DNA of 64,000 nucleotides from an uncultured Gemmiger sp. (GTDB lineage Bacteria; Bacillota; Clostridia; Oscillospirales; Ruminococcaceae). Below are positions 41,936 through 50,751 of the stretch, one piece after another. Both the position numbers and the translations under genes were made by a program. Within the stretch, counting starts at the first letter, position 1. Each line of letters starts with the position of its first letter. The stretch spans positions 62,001-126,000 of the forward strand of contig CALXBE010000002.1 of the NCBI GenBank assembly GCA_944386495.1, given 5' to 3'. The notes under the pieces are model-generated. The model did no database searches and was not told the DNA's origin. It saw only the letters and a list, made by a program, of their open reading frames with translations.

Positions 41936-42313
41936 ATGGGTTGTCTTGGAAATATTATCTGGTTTATCTGTGGAGGTTTGTGGCAGGGGCTGGCCTGGCT
42001 TGTGGCGGGCTGCCTTTGGTCCATCACCATTATCGGAATCCCCATTGGCCGGCAGTGTTTCAAGCTGGCGGGGCTGATCTTTTTTCCCTTCGGGAAGGAA
42101 ATCTATTATGACCCTGCCCCGGACGGGCTTTCCTTTGTTGCAAACCTGTTCTGGATGATCCTCAGCGGAATTCCTCTGGCACTTACCGCTCTGGTAAACG
42201 GTGTGGTTCTCTGCTGCACCATCATTGGAATTCCCTTCGGGCTCCAGTGCTTCAAAATTGCCCGGCTGGCCCTCTGCCCCTTTGGGGCCAGGGTGGTGGA
42301 ACCCTACTTATAA
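41936..42313 (+). CDS. YccF domain membrane protein (DUF307)
   Basis: 125 aa. Two copies of the YccF half-repeat are visible: an N-terminal NIIWFICGGLWQGLAWLVAGCLWSITIIGIPIGRQCFKLA and a C-terminal segment with LTALVNGVVLCCTIIGIPFGLQCFKIARLALCPFG. The IGIPxGxQCFK signature occurs in both. It is an inner-membrane protein of unknown function. GGGAGG 8 nt before the ATG at 41936 sets the start; the open frame extends upstream without a ribosome-binding site. Confidence 0.88.
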   Translation: MGCLGNIIWFICGGLWQGLAWLVAGCLWSITIIGIPIGRQCFKLAGLIFFPFGKEIYYDPAPDGLSFVANLFWMILSGIPLALTALVNGVVLCCTIIGIPFGLQCFKIARLALCPFGARVVEPYL

Positions 42314-42320
42314 ACAGAAG

Positions 42321-42363
42321 AAAAAAGCCCCTGTCCGGGCTATCCGGGCGGGGGCTCTTTTTA
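42321..42363. terminator. Bidirectional terminator
   Basis: AGCCCC...GGGGCT stem with a GC-rich interior, preceded by six A and followed by five T. It serves the YccF gene and the convergent pectinesterase operon. Confidence 0.8.
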
Positions 42364-42372
42364 TAATCAGAA

Positions 42373-43329
42373 TTATTTTACCTGGAACAATTCCAGCCGC
42401 CGGGCAATATGCTCCCGGGCGGACTGAATCAGGCGTTCATCCGGTTCCAGCCCAAAGGCGGGGGAAAGACTGCCCTCCGGCCCGGTGCAGTTCCAGAGGA
42501 AGAACCGGCTGGTTTGGCGGTTTTCCGAATCGCCCCAGGGGTCGAACACCTGGGGATGGACCTCTCTGCTGAAGGTGCAGTCCAGAAACCCGGCTGCGCC
42601 GTACCGCCGCCAGGGCCGGGCCAGAAATACCTGACCGGGAGCGCAGGTCCCCTCCACCCGGCAGCGGTCAAAGAGATAGCCGAACGGCTGGGTCTGGGGA
42701 GTGGAGGGGGCGGTTATGTAGCAGTCCCCCTCCTGGTGAGCCAGGGGACGAAGGGTACAGCATTGGAACACGCTATCCGCCCCGCCGAAAATAAAATCAA
42801 TGTTGCCCGCAATCAGGCAGTTCCGGTAAAGCTGCCGGGAGGGCCGCCGGGGGACATCCTTCCGGGGACCGGTGAACCCTCCGGGAATCCGCTCCCGCAA
42901 GGGGAGGGGAGCGGTAAAAAGGGTGTCCTGATTTCCCAGCAGAGCCACATTCTCCATATATACCTGGGCGGCATCCGCGTAGACCGCCAGGGCCTGCCCT
43001 GCCTGGGCCCCGTCTCCGGCTGTGTTCCGGATGGTCATATTTTGCACCCGGCACCTGCCTCCCCCTAAAAATGCGGTGGCAGTGCGGAAGGTCCCGGTTT
43101 TCCCGCCCTGAGGATGAGGATGGTAAGCCCCCGCTCCGGCGGTGAGAATCACCCCGTCCCGGCTTTCCCCGGTCAGGGTGTAGTCTTCCCATTCCAGGAA
43201 TACCCGCTCCTCATAAAGGCCGTTTTCCAGGTACAGCTCCAAAGGTTCCTTGCAGTCCTTTAAGGCGGCTGCTGCCTGGGAAAGGCTGGTAAAGTCTCCC
43301 TGACCGGAAGGGGATATGACCGCTCTCAT
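42373..43329 (-). CDS. Pectinesterase (CE8), apparently cytosolic
   Basis: 318 aa right-handed beta-helix enzyme. Catalytic motifs are present: GNQDTLF and GNIDFIFGG supply the two Asp residues, FLARPWRRYG supplies the Arg, and the N-terminal SPSGQGDFTSLSQAA is typical of the family. It removes methyl esters from galacturonan. There is no signal peptide, so it should act on imported oligomers. It overlaps the GH105 gene by 4 nt and is the last gene of the pectin enzyme operon. The section RIPGGFTGPRKDVPRRP replaces the usual loop before the second Asp and looks unusual. Confidence 0.88.
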   Translation of the reverse strand: MRAVISPSGQGDFTSLSQAAAALKDCKEPLELYLENGLYEERVFLEWEDYTLTGESRDGVILTAGAGAYHPHPQGGKTGTFRTATAFLGGGRCRVQNMTIRNTAGDGAQAGQALAVYADAAQVYMENVALLGNQDTLFTAPLPLRERIPGGFTGPRKDVPRRPSRQLYRNCLIAGNIDFIFGGADSVFQCCTLRPLAHQEGDCYITAPSTPQTQPFGYLFDRCRVEGTCAPGQVFLARPWRRYGAAGFLDCTFSREVHPQVFDPWGDSENRQTSRFFLWNCTGPEGSLSPAFGLEPDERLIQSAREHIARRLELFQVK

Positions 43330-44474
43330 TTCTGCTGCTGGATGATTTCAGTATAGGCCAGGAGCAGGGGGCCTACACCCTTGGCGTCGTTGCAGACAAT
43401 GGGCTCGCTGAAATAGTATTCCAGGCTGCCGTCCCGGTGATCCTTACCCCCCAGGCCGGCTACCAGGCAGATTCCGTCCAGCTGCAGGCTGCCGTCCGGG
43501 TTTTTGCTCAGGTACTTGTCACAGTCCCCATAGAAGGCTTTCTCCCCGTAAACAGCCATCCGCTTGGGCAGCAGACCCAGCCGCACACCCTTGAGAACCG
43601 CGTATGCAAAGAGGGCGGTGCCGCTGGCTTCCAGGTAGTTTCCTTCAATGCCGGGCTTGTCAATGACCTGCCAGAACATGCCGGTGGATTCATCCTGCCA
43701 GGGGAGCATGGCCTCTACCGCTTCTTTCAGCATGGCTTGGATCTCCCGATACTCGTTGTACATCTGCTCGTCCATCCGCTCCAGCACATCCACCATGGCT
43801 ACCAGGAACCAGCCCATGGCCCGGAGCCAGAAGTTGGGGCTGCATCCGGTCACCGGGTCGGCCCAGTACATCTGACGGCTCTCGTCATAGCCGTGGTAGT
43901 ACAGGCCGGTCTTGGGGTCCCGCATATACTTCCGCACATTCATGAACTGCTTGTAGCTGTCAATGCAGTTCTTCATCTTGTTGAACCGGGTCTCATACTC
44001 CATGTAGAAGGGCTGGGCCATGTAGGTGCCGTCCAGCCAAACCTGCCAGGGGTAGATGTCCTTGTGCCAGAAGTTCCCCTCCTTGGTCCGGGGGTGGGTG
44101 AGAAGCTGGCCGTAAATGGTCTCGATGGCATCCCGGTATTTCTGGTCACCGGTCAGGTCATAGAGGGTGAAAAGGTTTTTGCCCTGGTTTACATTGTCCA
44201 GGTTGTATTCCTTGGGGTCATAGGTCTCAATGACTCCGCCCTCTTTCACAAAGTAATCCATGAACTCCTTGCTGAAGTCCAGATACTTCTTGTCGCCGGT
44301 GGTCTTGTAAAGGCTGAGGCAGGCGGTAATCATGCAGCCGTCAATATAGTTCCATTTGTTGGGGCTGCCGCTCCGGACCTTTTCAATGTTCCAGAGAGGA
44401 GCGGCTGCGGTGGAGTTGGCGATGAGATAGTCTACATACTCCCCCAGCATGGTCAGAATTTCCTGGTGTGTCAT
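43326..44474 (-). CDS. GH105 unsaturated rhamnogalacturonyl/galacturonyl hydrolase
   Basis: 382 aa (alpha/alpha)6 barrel. Visible features include WNYIDGCMITACLSLYKTTGD, the catalytic Asp region VWLDGTYMAQPFYMEYE, and WADPVTGCSPNFWLRAMGWF, all typical of the YteR/YesR group. It hydrolyses the unsaturated uronic acid left at the non-reducing end by pectin or rhamnogalacturonan lyases. No signal peptide is present, so it is cytosolic. It is 3 nt downstream of the GH28 gene and overlaps the pectinesterase gene. Confidence 0.92.
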   Translation of the reverse strand: MTHQEILTMLGEYVDYLIANSTAAAPLWNIEKVRSGSPNKWNYIDGCMITACLSLYKTTGDKKYLDFSKEFMDYFVKEGGVIETYDPKEYNLDNVNQGKNLFTLYDLTGDQKYRDAIETIYGQLLTHPRTKEGNFWHKDIYPWQVWLDGTYMAQPFYMEYETRFNKMKNCIDSYKQFMNVRKYMRDPKTGLYYHGYDESRQMYWADPVTGCSPNFWLRAMGWFLVAMVDVLERMDEQMYNEYREIQAMLKEAVEAMLPWQDESTGMFWQVIDKPGIEGNYLEASGTALFAYAVLKGVRLGLLPKRMAVYGEKAFYGDCDKYLSKNPDGSLQLDGICLVAGLGGKDHRDGSLEYYFSEPIVCNDAKGVGPLLLAYTEIIQQQK

Positions 44475-44477
44475 AGG

Positions 44478-46034
44478 TCAATCCTCCTTAAAATCAGGTA
44501 CATCGGTAAGACGGTATTTTTCACCCTCATAACCGGTGATAGATACATTTTTCAGATGAATGGAGTTTACATTCTCGGCCATAAGGGCTACCTTTTTCAT
44601 GTCCTCCAGACCATCCATCATGGCGGCACAGCCAGGCTTGGCGTCCGGGTCAAAGTCGATGGATACATTCTCCAGCACTACCTTCTCCACCGGCATTTCA
44701 GGCAGTCCCGCAAAGAAGCAGCCGGCATACTGGGCCCCGGTGCAGACCGTATCCTGCACGGTCAGGGTCCCCAGCCGGGGGGTGTAATCGTCCACCGGCA
44801 GGGGAGAATGGCACTGGACATAATCGCTGTGGCCGTCCGGGTCACAGAAATAGAACATATTGATGACAAAGGGGGTGAGCACATGGTCCATCACCACATT
44901 CCGGAAAGTGAGCCCGTCGATGATGGCGGTCTTGCCCCGGCCCCGGCGGGTCTTGATCCGCAGGCCCCGGTCGGTGTGGTTCATATAACACTGGCTGACA
45001 GTGACATTCTTTACTCCGCCGCTCATCTCACTGCCAATGACCAGGCTTCCGTGGCCCCGGTCCAGCAGGCAGTTTCGGATAATTACATCCTCGCAGGGCT
45101 GCTTTAACCGCATGCCCAGGAACACCTTGCCGCTTTTCAGGGCGATGCAGTCGTCACCCACATGGATGTCGGCGCCGATGATTTTTACATTCCGGCAGGA
45201 TTCCGGGTCGATTCCGTCGGTGTTGGGGCTCTCGGCGTGGTTCCGGATCTTAATATCCAGAATCTCCAGGTCGTCGGTGTACATGGGGTGGCAGGTCCAG
45301 CTGTAGCTGTTCTGAATGGTCACACCCTGGAGCACCACCCGCCGGCTGGTGTTGGTGGCAAAGGTGCGGGGCCGCCAGGCGATTTTCTTCACTTTGGGAT
45401 TTTCCCACCAGTCTCCGTTCTGGGCATTGGCATCCAGAACGCCTTGACCGGTGATGACCACATCCTCACAGCCAATCACATTGATGAGGCTGGCAAAGCT
45501 GTCCAGGGGGTTGCCCTCCCAGCCGGTAAGGTAGAATTCATCTTCCTCGTTGGCACTGGGCAGTACCCCAGGCAGGACAGGGTATTTGGTCCGGTCAGTC
45601 TCGCCCAGAATAGTGGCCCCTTTGTCCAGATAGAAGGTGGTGCCGCTTTTCAAAAACAGGCTGGTACAACGGTAGGTGCCTGCGCCCAGGTAGACGGTTC
45701 CTCCGGCGGGGCAGGAGGAAAGAGCGGCCTGGAGTTTTGAGGTGTCGTCGGTGATTCCGTCTCCCACAGCCCCAAACCGCTTTACATCCAGAAAGAAGCT
45801 TTCCCCGGCAGTGGTGAATTCCAGGCTGCCGGATATTCCGGAGCCTTTTACCTCAACCCTGTACCGGGTGGAAGGTTCCAAATCATACAGGCTGAACACA
45901 TTGGTGGTCTGGCCGGTAAGAACGGGAGAACCATTGAGGAAAACATCAAAGGATTCCGGGGAATAGTAGCAGGTGGTGTTGACCAGTTCAAACACAGCAC
46001 TGCGGCTCATAGAACGGATCAGGGTTACGGACAT
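44478..46034 (-). CDS. GH28 polygalacturonase with N-terminal beta-sandwich domain
   Basis: 518 aa. Residues ~1-75 resemble a fibronectin-III-like module. The parallel beta-helix GH28 domain begins VKRFGAVGDGITDDT. Active-site motifs are SPNTDGIDPE (NTD), VGDDCIALKSG (DD), RGHGSLVIGSE (GHG) and RGLRIKTRRG (RIK), so catalysis should be intact. There is no signal peptide. It hydrolyses galacturonan oligomers, probably in the cytosol. The start at 46034 has GGAGG upstream; the longer open frame upstream is a shadow of the AraC gene. Confidence 0.92.
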   Translation of the reverse strand: MSVTLIRSMSRSAVFELVNTTCYYSPESFDVFLNGSPVLTGQTTNVFSLYDLEPSTRYRVEVKGSGISGSLEFTTAGESFFLDVKRFGAVGDGITDDTSKLQAALSSCPAGGTVYLGAGTYRCTSLFLKSGTTFYLDKGATILGETDRTKYPVLPGVLPSANEEDEFYLTGWEGNPLDSFASLINVIGCEDVVITGQGVLDANAQNGDWWENPKVKKIAWRPRTFATNTSRRVVLQGVTIQNSYSWTCHPMYTDDLEILDIKIRNHAESPNTDGIDPESCRNVKIIGADIHVGDDCIALKSGKVFLGMRLKQPCEDVIIRNCLLDRGHGSLVIGSEMSGGVKNVTVSQCYMNHTDRGLRIKTRRGRGKTAIIDGLTFRNVVMDHVLTPFVINMFYFCDPDGHSDYVQCHSPLPVDDYTPRLGTLTVQDTVCTGAQYAGCFFAGLPEMPVEKVVLENVSIDFDPDAKPGCAAMMDGLEDMKKVALMAENVNSIHLKNVSITGYEGEKYRLTDVPDFKED

Positions 46035-46087
46035 AGGGGCCTCCTTGAAAAAACGAATCAATTTTGCACAAAGGGTGATGCAATACT

Positions 46088-46103
46088 GCAAAATATGTGC
46101 TAT
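46088..46103. promoter_or_regulatory. 16-bp motif shared by two intergenic regions of the pectin locus, copy 1
   Basis: GCAAAATATGTGCTAT, identical to 50727-50742. Here it sits between the divergent GH28 and AraC genes, overlapping a TATAAT (46101-46106). A degenerate relative, AAAATTTGTGCAT, lies near 50586, upstream of the importer genes. Candidate binding site for the AraC regulator. Confidence 0.5.
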
Positions 46104-46148
46104 AATAACAAGAGAGTGAAAAAATTCAATACTGAAAGGGAGAGGAAT

Positions 46149-47009
46149 ATGCGGATAGATGCGGAATGGTCCAATCACCAGGGATTCTATATTGACCGTA
46201 TGAACCGTACCGAAGGGTACAGTATGGCCAGTTTCCATATTCACGATCAGTATGAAATATACTATGAAATCGAGGGAACCCGGAGGTATTTCATTGAGGA
46301 CGGCGCATACCTGGTCAATGCAGGGGATGTGGTGCTGATCAACAAGAATCAAATCCACAAAACCAGCGCCGTCAACAACGACAGCAACAGCCGGATCGTC
46401 TGCAATTTCGATGAACATTATCTGAAAGAACTTCGGGAAATGTTCCCTCAGGTCAATTTTACCGGCTTGTTCCAGGGGGATGCGAGGGTTCTGAAACTGA
46501 GCGTCAAGGATCAATCCCAAGTATACCACAGTTTGAACCAGATGATTTCCAGCGCCAAGGAAGATACCCCGGAATCTCAGGCTTTTTGCAAGATGCAGCT
46601 GGCCTGCCTCCTGCTTTTCCTGGAAGCACTCCGGGCAAAGCAGAAAGCGGAGGAATCCCGGAAGGTGACCAACACCCTGGTGGACAGCATCCAGAGTTAC
46701 ATCTCCCTCCACTATGCGGAGCCTATTACCCTGAAAGGGCTGGCAGCACAGTTTTACATCAGCCCTTATTATCTGAGCAGGCTGTTCAAGAAAACCGTAA
46801 ACCTTTCCCTGGTGGAGTATGTGAACGGCGTCCGAATCAAAGCGGCACAGAACCTGCTGGAGGCAGGGGAGGTGAAAATTTCGGATGTGGCGGAGAAAAC
46901 CGGCTTTGCCACAGCGGCGCATTTCCGGCGGGTCTTCAAAGAGGCCACCGGAATCAACCCCCAGAGTTACCGGAAAAATGTAAAGGAACAAAAGAGACAA
47001 GAGAATTGA
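46149..47009 (+). CDS. AraC-family transcriptional regulator
   Basis: 286 aa. The N-terminal cupin sensor (~20-100: MASFHIHDQYEIYYEIEG, GDVVLINKNQIHKT) is typical of sugar-sensing AraC proteins. The C-terminal double HTH runs from about residue 188 (ITLKGLAAQFYISPYYLSRLFKK, ISDVAEKTGFATAAHFRRVFKEATGINPQSYRK). It is divergent from the GH28 operon and next to the sugar importer, so it probably activates pectin-oligomer uptake and breakdown. GGGAGAGG upstream sets the start at 46149. Confidence 0.92.
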   Translation: MRIDAEWSNHQGFYIDRMNRTEGYSMASFHIHDQYEIYYEIEGTRRYFIEDGAYLVNAGDVVLINKNQIHKTSAVNNDSNSRIVCNFDEHYLKELREMFPQVNFTGLFQGDARVLKLSVKDQSQVYHSLNQMISSAKEDTPESQAFCKMQLACLLLFLEALRAKQKAEESRKVTNTLVDSIQSYISLHYAEPITLKGLAAQFYISPYYLSRLFKKTVNLSLVEYVNGVRIKAAQNLLEAGEVKISDVAEKTGFATAAHFRRVFKEATGINPQSYRKNVKEQKRQEN

Positions 47010-47083
47010 TTTTTCCCTTTTCCCATCCCGTCAGAAAAGAATCCTGGCGAAATGGGAAAAACAAAAAACACAGATAAAAAATT

Positions 47084-47124
47084 GCTGCCCCGTACCCCTG
47101 AACAGGTACGGGGCAGCTGTTTTT
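47084..47124. terminator. Bidirectional terminator
   Basis: Perfect 13-bp stem GCTGCCCCGTACC/GGTACGGGGCAGC with T-runs on both sides. It serves AraC (plus) and the importer operon (minus). Confidence 0.92.
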
Positions 47125-47150
47125 CAATCAGGTGCCAATGGCGGGAAGGG

Positions 47151-48008
47151 TTAACCCTTTACGCCGCCGGCGGAAATTCCTTCCACAAACTGATCCTGAG
47201 CGCAGAAGAAGACGATGAGCTGGGGCAGAATGGAAATCAGGCTGAGAGCCAGAACCCGGTTCCAGGAGAAGCCCACATCAGCGTCCATGGACAGCTTGAC
47301 AAAGAGGGACATGGGGTATTTGGTGGGAGTGGCCACATAGAGCAGGGGACCCATAAAGTCGTTGCAGGACCACATGAACTGGAACAGTGCGCAGCTGACC
47401 AGAGCGGGCATCAGCATGGGGCAGATGATCTTGTACAGGATCTTGAAGCTGCCGCAACCGTCGATTTTGGCGGCCTCGTCCAGGTCCACGGGAATGGAAC
47501 GCATGAACTGGATCAGCTGATACACGAAGTAGGTTTCAGTGGCGAAAAGGGTGTGGAACCAGATCGCCAGATAGAAGGGGCTGTCCACCCAGCCCAGGGA
47601 GTTGTAGAGCATGAACTGAGGTACATTCAGCACTACCTGGGGCAGGAAAAGGGTGGAGATCATAATGCTGAACAGAACCTTCTTGCCCACAAAGTTGAAC
47701 CGGCCAAAACCATAAGCGGCAATGGCAGAGGAAATCACGGTGCAGATCACCTTGGGGATAACATAGCTGTAGGTGTTCAGCATGGCGCCAATGATATTGA
47801 TGGCTCCGCCGTAGTCGTTAAGGGCATCCTTGTAACCCTGGAGGGTGGGATTGTTGATCCACAGGCTGATACCGGAGAAAATCTCATTATTCTCCTTAAA
47901 GGTGGCGCTGACCATCCAGAGCAGGGGATAAATCATAACCAGACCTACCAGCAGGAGAACAAAGTATTTGAAGAAGGTGGCAATGCGATTTTGTGCTTTC
48001 ATTCCCAT
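47151..48008 (-). CDS. Carbohydrate ABC transporter permease (MalG-like)
   Basis: 285 aa, six membrane helices. The EAA coupling loop is DLDEAAKIDGCGSFKILYKIICPMLMPAL. The N-terminal FVLLLVGLVMIYPLLWMVSATFKEN and C-terminal DQFVEGISAGGVKG are hallmarks of the MalG family. AAGGTG lies 8 nt before the ATG at 48008; a TTG at 48014 is less likely. It forms the sugar channel with the next gene upstream. No dedicated ATPase gene lies here, so it probably uses a shared MsmK-like ATPase encoded elsewhere. Confidence 0.92.
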   Translation of the reverse strand: MGMKAQNRIATFFKYFVLLLVGLVMIYPLLWMVSATFKENNEIFSGISLWINNPTLQGYKDALNDYGGAINIIGAMLNTYSYVIPKVICTVISSAIAAYGFGRFNFVGKKVLFSIMISTLFLPQVVLNVPQFMLYNSLGWVDSPFYLAIWFHTLFATETYFVYQLIQFMRSIPVDLDEAAKIDGCGSFKILYKIICPMLMPALVSCALFQFMWSCNDFMGPLLYVATPTKYPMSLFVKLSMDADVGFSWNRVLALSLISILPQLIVFFCAQDQFVEGISAGGVKG

Positions 48009-48020
48009 ACTCAATTCACC

Positions 48021-48938
48021 TTACCTTTCGTCAGAGTAGTAGACCCACTTCTTCTGGCTGGTGAAAGCAATAATGGTAAGCACCGCACAGATGATGAACA
48101 TGACCCAAGCGATGGCAGAGGCCATACCCATCTCCTGCTGACGGAAAGCATATTGGTAAACCAGCAGAGAGACCAGAGTGGTAGACCCGCGGGGACCACC
48201 GTTGGTAATGATGTAAGGTCCGTTGAATTCCTGGAAAGCCTGGCAGATCTGAGTGACCAGGTTGTAGAAGATAACAGGGGTGATCATGGGAACAGTAATG
48301 CTGAAGAACTGCTTCCATTTTCCGGCGCCGTCAATGGTGGCGGCTTCATACACATCTGCGGGAACGCCCTTAAGGGCAGCCAGGAAAAGCACCATGGCCG
48401 AACCAAACTGCCATATACGCAAAAAGCAGATGATAAACAGGGCGTAATCCGGGTCGGACAGCCAGCTGGGACCGGTGACCCCTACATAGCTCAGCAGGGT
48501 GTTGACCATGCCTTCATCCCGGAACAAAGCCTTCCAAAGCACGGCGATGGCTACGGAGCCGCCCAGAATGGAAGGTACATAGTAGGCGGTACGGAAGGCA
48601 TTCACGAACTTGATGTTAAAGTTCAGAATGTAAGCGATAAACAGGGCGAAGGCCAGCTTCAGGGGTACGGTGATGAGACAATACTGAGCAGTTACAGCCA
48701 AAGCCTTGGTGATCTTGGCGGTATTGAAAATCTCAATATAGTTCATTATGCCGTATTCGCTGATACCATAGAAGAAGTTCATATCCGTAAAGCTGTAAAA
48801 CAGGGACAGCCCGAAGGGATATGCCTTGAATACTAAGAAACCGATGATCCAGGGCAGGATATAGAGCAAGCCGAGATTGTTGTCCAGCCATTTGCGGGCG
48901 GGAGAGCGACCCTGTACCTGGGGAACAGAATTTTTCAC
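48021..48938 (-). CDS. Carbohydrate ABC transporter permease (MalF/UgpA-like)
   Basis: 305 aa, six membrane helices. It begins with LYILPWIIGFLVFKAYPFGLSLFYSFTD, and the EAA loop is DVYEAATIDGAGKWKQFFSITVPMITPVIFY. The start is GTG at 48938, with GAGGAGG ~6-7 nt upstream; the frame extends to a TTG without a good site. It pairs with the MalG-like permease 12 nt downstream. It lies ~140 nt behind the binding-protein gene, beyond a hairpin. Confidence 0.92.
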   Translation of the reverse strand: MKNSVPQVQGRSPARKWLDNNLGLLYILPWIIGFLVFKAYPFGLSLFYSFTDMNFFYGISEYGIMNYIEIFNTAKITKALAVTAQYCLITVPLKLAFALFIAYILNFNIKFVNAFRTAYYVPSILGGSVAIAVLWKALFRDEGMVNTLLSYVGVTGPSWLSDPDYALFIICFLRIWQFGSAMVLFLAALKGVPADVYEAATIDGAGKWKQFFSITVPMITPVIFYNLVTQICQAFQEFNGPYIITNGGPRGSTTLVSLLVYQYAFRQQEMGMASAIAWVMFIICAVLTIIAFTSQKKWVYYSDER

Positions 48939-48982
48939 TCTGTCATCCTCCTCTTTCTTTTTTCTCAAAAGGAAAAGCTCCG

Positions 48983-49037
48983 AAAAAGGCGGCCGGGGAA
49001 GCAGTGTGCCTAAAGGCCACGCGGCAAACCCGGCCGC
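48983..49037 (-). terminator. Partial terminator between the binding-protein and permease genes
   Basis: GCGGCCGGG pairs with CCCGGCCGC around a loop with an inner GTGGCC/GGCAC stem. On the minus strand it is followed by five T. It probably lowers permease expression relative to the abundant binding protein. Confidence 0.75.
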
Positions 49038-49074
49038 TTATTTCAAACTAAGTCAAATAAACTTCTTTCAAAGA

Positions 49075-50394
49075 TTACAGAGCAGCCTCAATGCCTTCAA
49101 TGAGGATCTGGGCGGCTTCCTCGATGGAGTAGTCGCCGTAGCTCAGACCGGACATGACATCGTAGTAGACGCCGTCGGTGGACTTGAGGGAGGAATCTTC
49201 AAACTTGGGGTCCAGAGCGTTGGTGCAGGAGGCCAGGACCTTGCTGTTGGCCTCAGCGGTGAGAGCGTCAACAGCGTCGCCGGCAGCTTCCAGGCCGGAC
49301 TTGGACAGGGGAATACCCAGCTGGCTGCCCATGATGGCGGCACCTTCGCCGTTCAGCAGGTAATCAATGAGGAGAGCAGCCTCGGCGGGATGTTCGCAGG
49401 TCTTGGTGATGGCCAGACCCAGGGAAACCTTGGTGAAGCCGCCGGTGCCCAGCTCGTCGCCCACAACAAAGGCGTCAGGATTGTTCAGAGCACCATGGAA
49501 CTTGGAAGCAGAGGAATCCCACTCGAAGATACCAGCGTAGCGGCCGTCCATCCACTTGGGGTTCTTATCCAGAGACTCGGCGCCGTCGCCCAGAATCTGC
49601 TGGATGGTGGGGGTGACATGGTTGTCTTCCAGAGTCTGGATGAACTCCAGGCCCTCGATGATTTCTTCCTCGGAATAGTTGAGAGCGCCGTCAACCACCC
49701 AATCCTTGCCGTAAATGCTTTCCAGGTAGTAGACCATGAGAATCATACGGTCGTACTCGCCCAGGGCGGTGGGGTAGTAGCTGCCGTCCTCAAACTCGGC
49801 AAACTTCTGACCGGCAGCAATCAGTTCCTCATAGCTGGTGGGAATCTCCACGCCGACCTTCTCGAAGGTCTCAGAGTTCCAGTAGAAGATACGGCCGGTC
49901 ATGGCGGCGGGTACGCACTGGAGAGCGCCGGCAACGGTGCACTGAGCCAGGGCGTTCTCGTCAAACTGGGTCAGATCCAGGAACTCGGTCAGGCCGTTCA
50001 GGTCTACAAAGGTCTGGCCGTTGCCGGAGTAGCTGGTCAGCCAGTTCCAGTTGACCTGGCAGACATCGGCAGCAGTACCGGAAGCAAAGTAGGTAGACAT
50101 CTTGTCTTCCCAGCCGGACCAGGCGCCGAAGTCAACGGTGACTTCCTCAACGCTGGGGGTTGCCTCTACGAAAGCGGCAATGGCTTCCTGGTAAGCAGAG
50201 TGACGGGAGTCGCCGCCCCACCAGCTGATGCTCAGGGTAACGGGAGTCTCGGACAGCGCATAGGTTGCGGGCTCGGCGTCACCAGTGTCCTCGCTGGCAG
50301 CAGGGCCGCCGGTACCCTGGGTCATGCTTCCGCAGCCGACCAGCAGAACACAGCACATGACCAGGGCCAGCAGCAATGCAAGCAGTTTTTTCAT
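49075..50394 (-). CDS. Sugar ABC transporter substrate-binding lipoprotein
   Basis: 439 aa. The signal peptide ends with lipobox LLVGC (Cys21), followed by a Gly/Ser/Ala linker. The mature domain begins VTLSISWWGGDSRHSAYQEAIAAFVEATP and has the FPxxxxW-like features of family 1 binding proteins (UgpB/MalE type). AGGAGG lies before the ATG. It supplies substrate to the two permeases downstream. The nearby GH28, GH105 and CE8 genes suggest oligogalacturonides or rhamnogalacturonan fragments (inference). Confidence 0.92.
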   Translation of the reverse strand: MKKLLALLLALVMCCVLLVGCGSMTQGTGGPAASEDTGDAEPATYALSETPVTLSISWWGGDSRHSAYQEAIAAFVEATPSVEEVTVDFGAWSGWEDKMSTYFASGTAADVCQVNWNWLTSYSGNGQTFVDLNGLTEFLDLTQFDENALAQCTVAGALQCVPAAMTGRIFYWNSETFEKVGVEIPTSYEELIAAGQKFAEFEDGSYYPTALGEYDRMILMVYYLESIYGKDWVVDGALNYSEEEIIEGLEFIQTLEDNHVTPTIQQILGDGAESLDKNPKWMDGRYAGIFEWDSSASKFHGALNNPDAFVVGDELGTGGFTKVSLGLAITKTCEHPAEAALLIDYLLNGEGAAIMGSQLGIPLSKSGLEAAGDAVDALTAEANSKVLASCTNALDPKFEDSSLKSTDGVYYDVMSGLSYGDYSIEEAAQILIEGIEAAL

Positions 50395-50726
50395 TGTGTT
50401 TTCCTCCTATAAAATGTAAATAGAAATGGAAACATACCGAACAGTTTCCTATGAGTTTATAATACCAAAGCCACCTGTAAACAAAAAGTTCCAAAATAAA
50501 CGATTGAGATAAAAACCGAACATTTTTTGCCATAGTTTTGAAGGGGGAATTGGGCAACCTGTCACTTTTTACCACCCACAAAAACAAAATTTGTGCATGT
50601 TGACAAATTAAAAAAACCTCAAAACCAGGGAAAAAGGGCTGCAAAAGGGGATTAAAGGGACGATTGTTGAAAATAATGGTCAAACTCCATAAAAAACAAT
50701 ATTTGAGCGTTTATTTTGTTGGAAGC
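50395..50726. other. AT-rich intergenic region upstream of the sugar-importer operon
   Basis: About 330 nt with no gene, much richer in A/T than the surrounding DNA. It must hold the importer promoter; on the minus strand TATTAT/TATAAA near 50456-50463 is a candidate -10, with no good -35. AAAATTTGTGCAT at ~50586 resembles the shared 16-bp motif. Long A-tracts suggest a bent, regulator-bound region. Confidence 0.5.
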
Positions 50727-50742
50727 GCAAAATATGTGCTAT
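50727..50742. promoter_or_regulatory. 16-bp motif shared by two intergenic regions of the pectin locus, copy 2
   Basis: GCAAAATATGTGCTAT, identical to 46088-46103. It lies ~330 bp upstream of the importer binding-protein gene and just past the tdk terminator. It is a candidate distal site for the AraC regulator or a global carbon regulator. Confidence 0.45.
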
Positions 50743-50751
50743 TTTGCAAAG

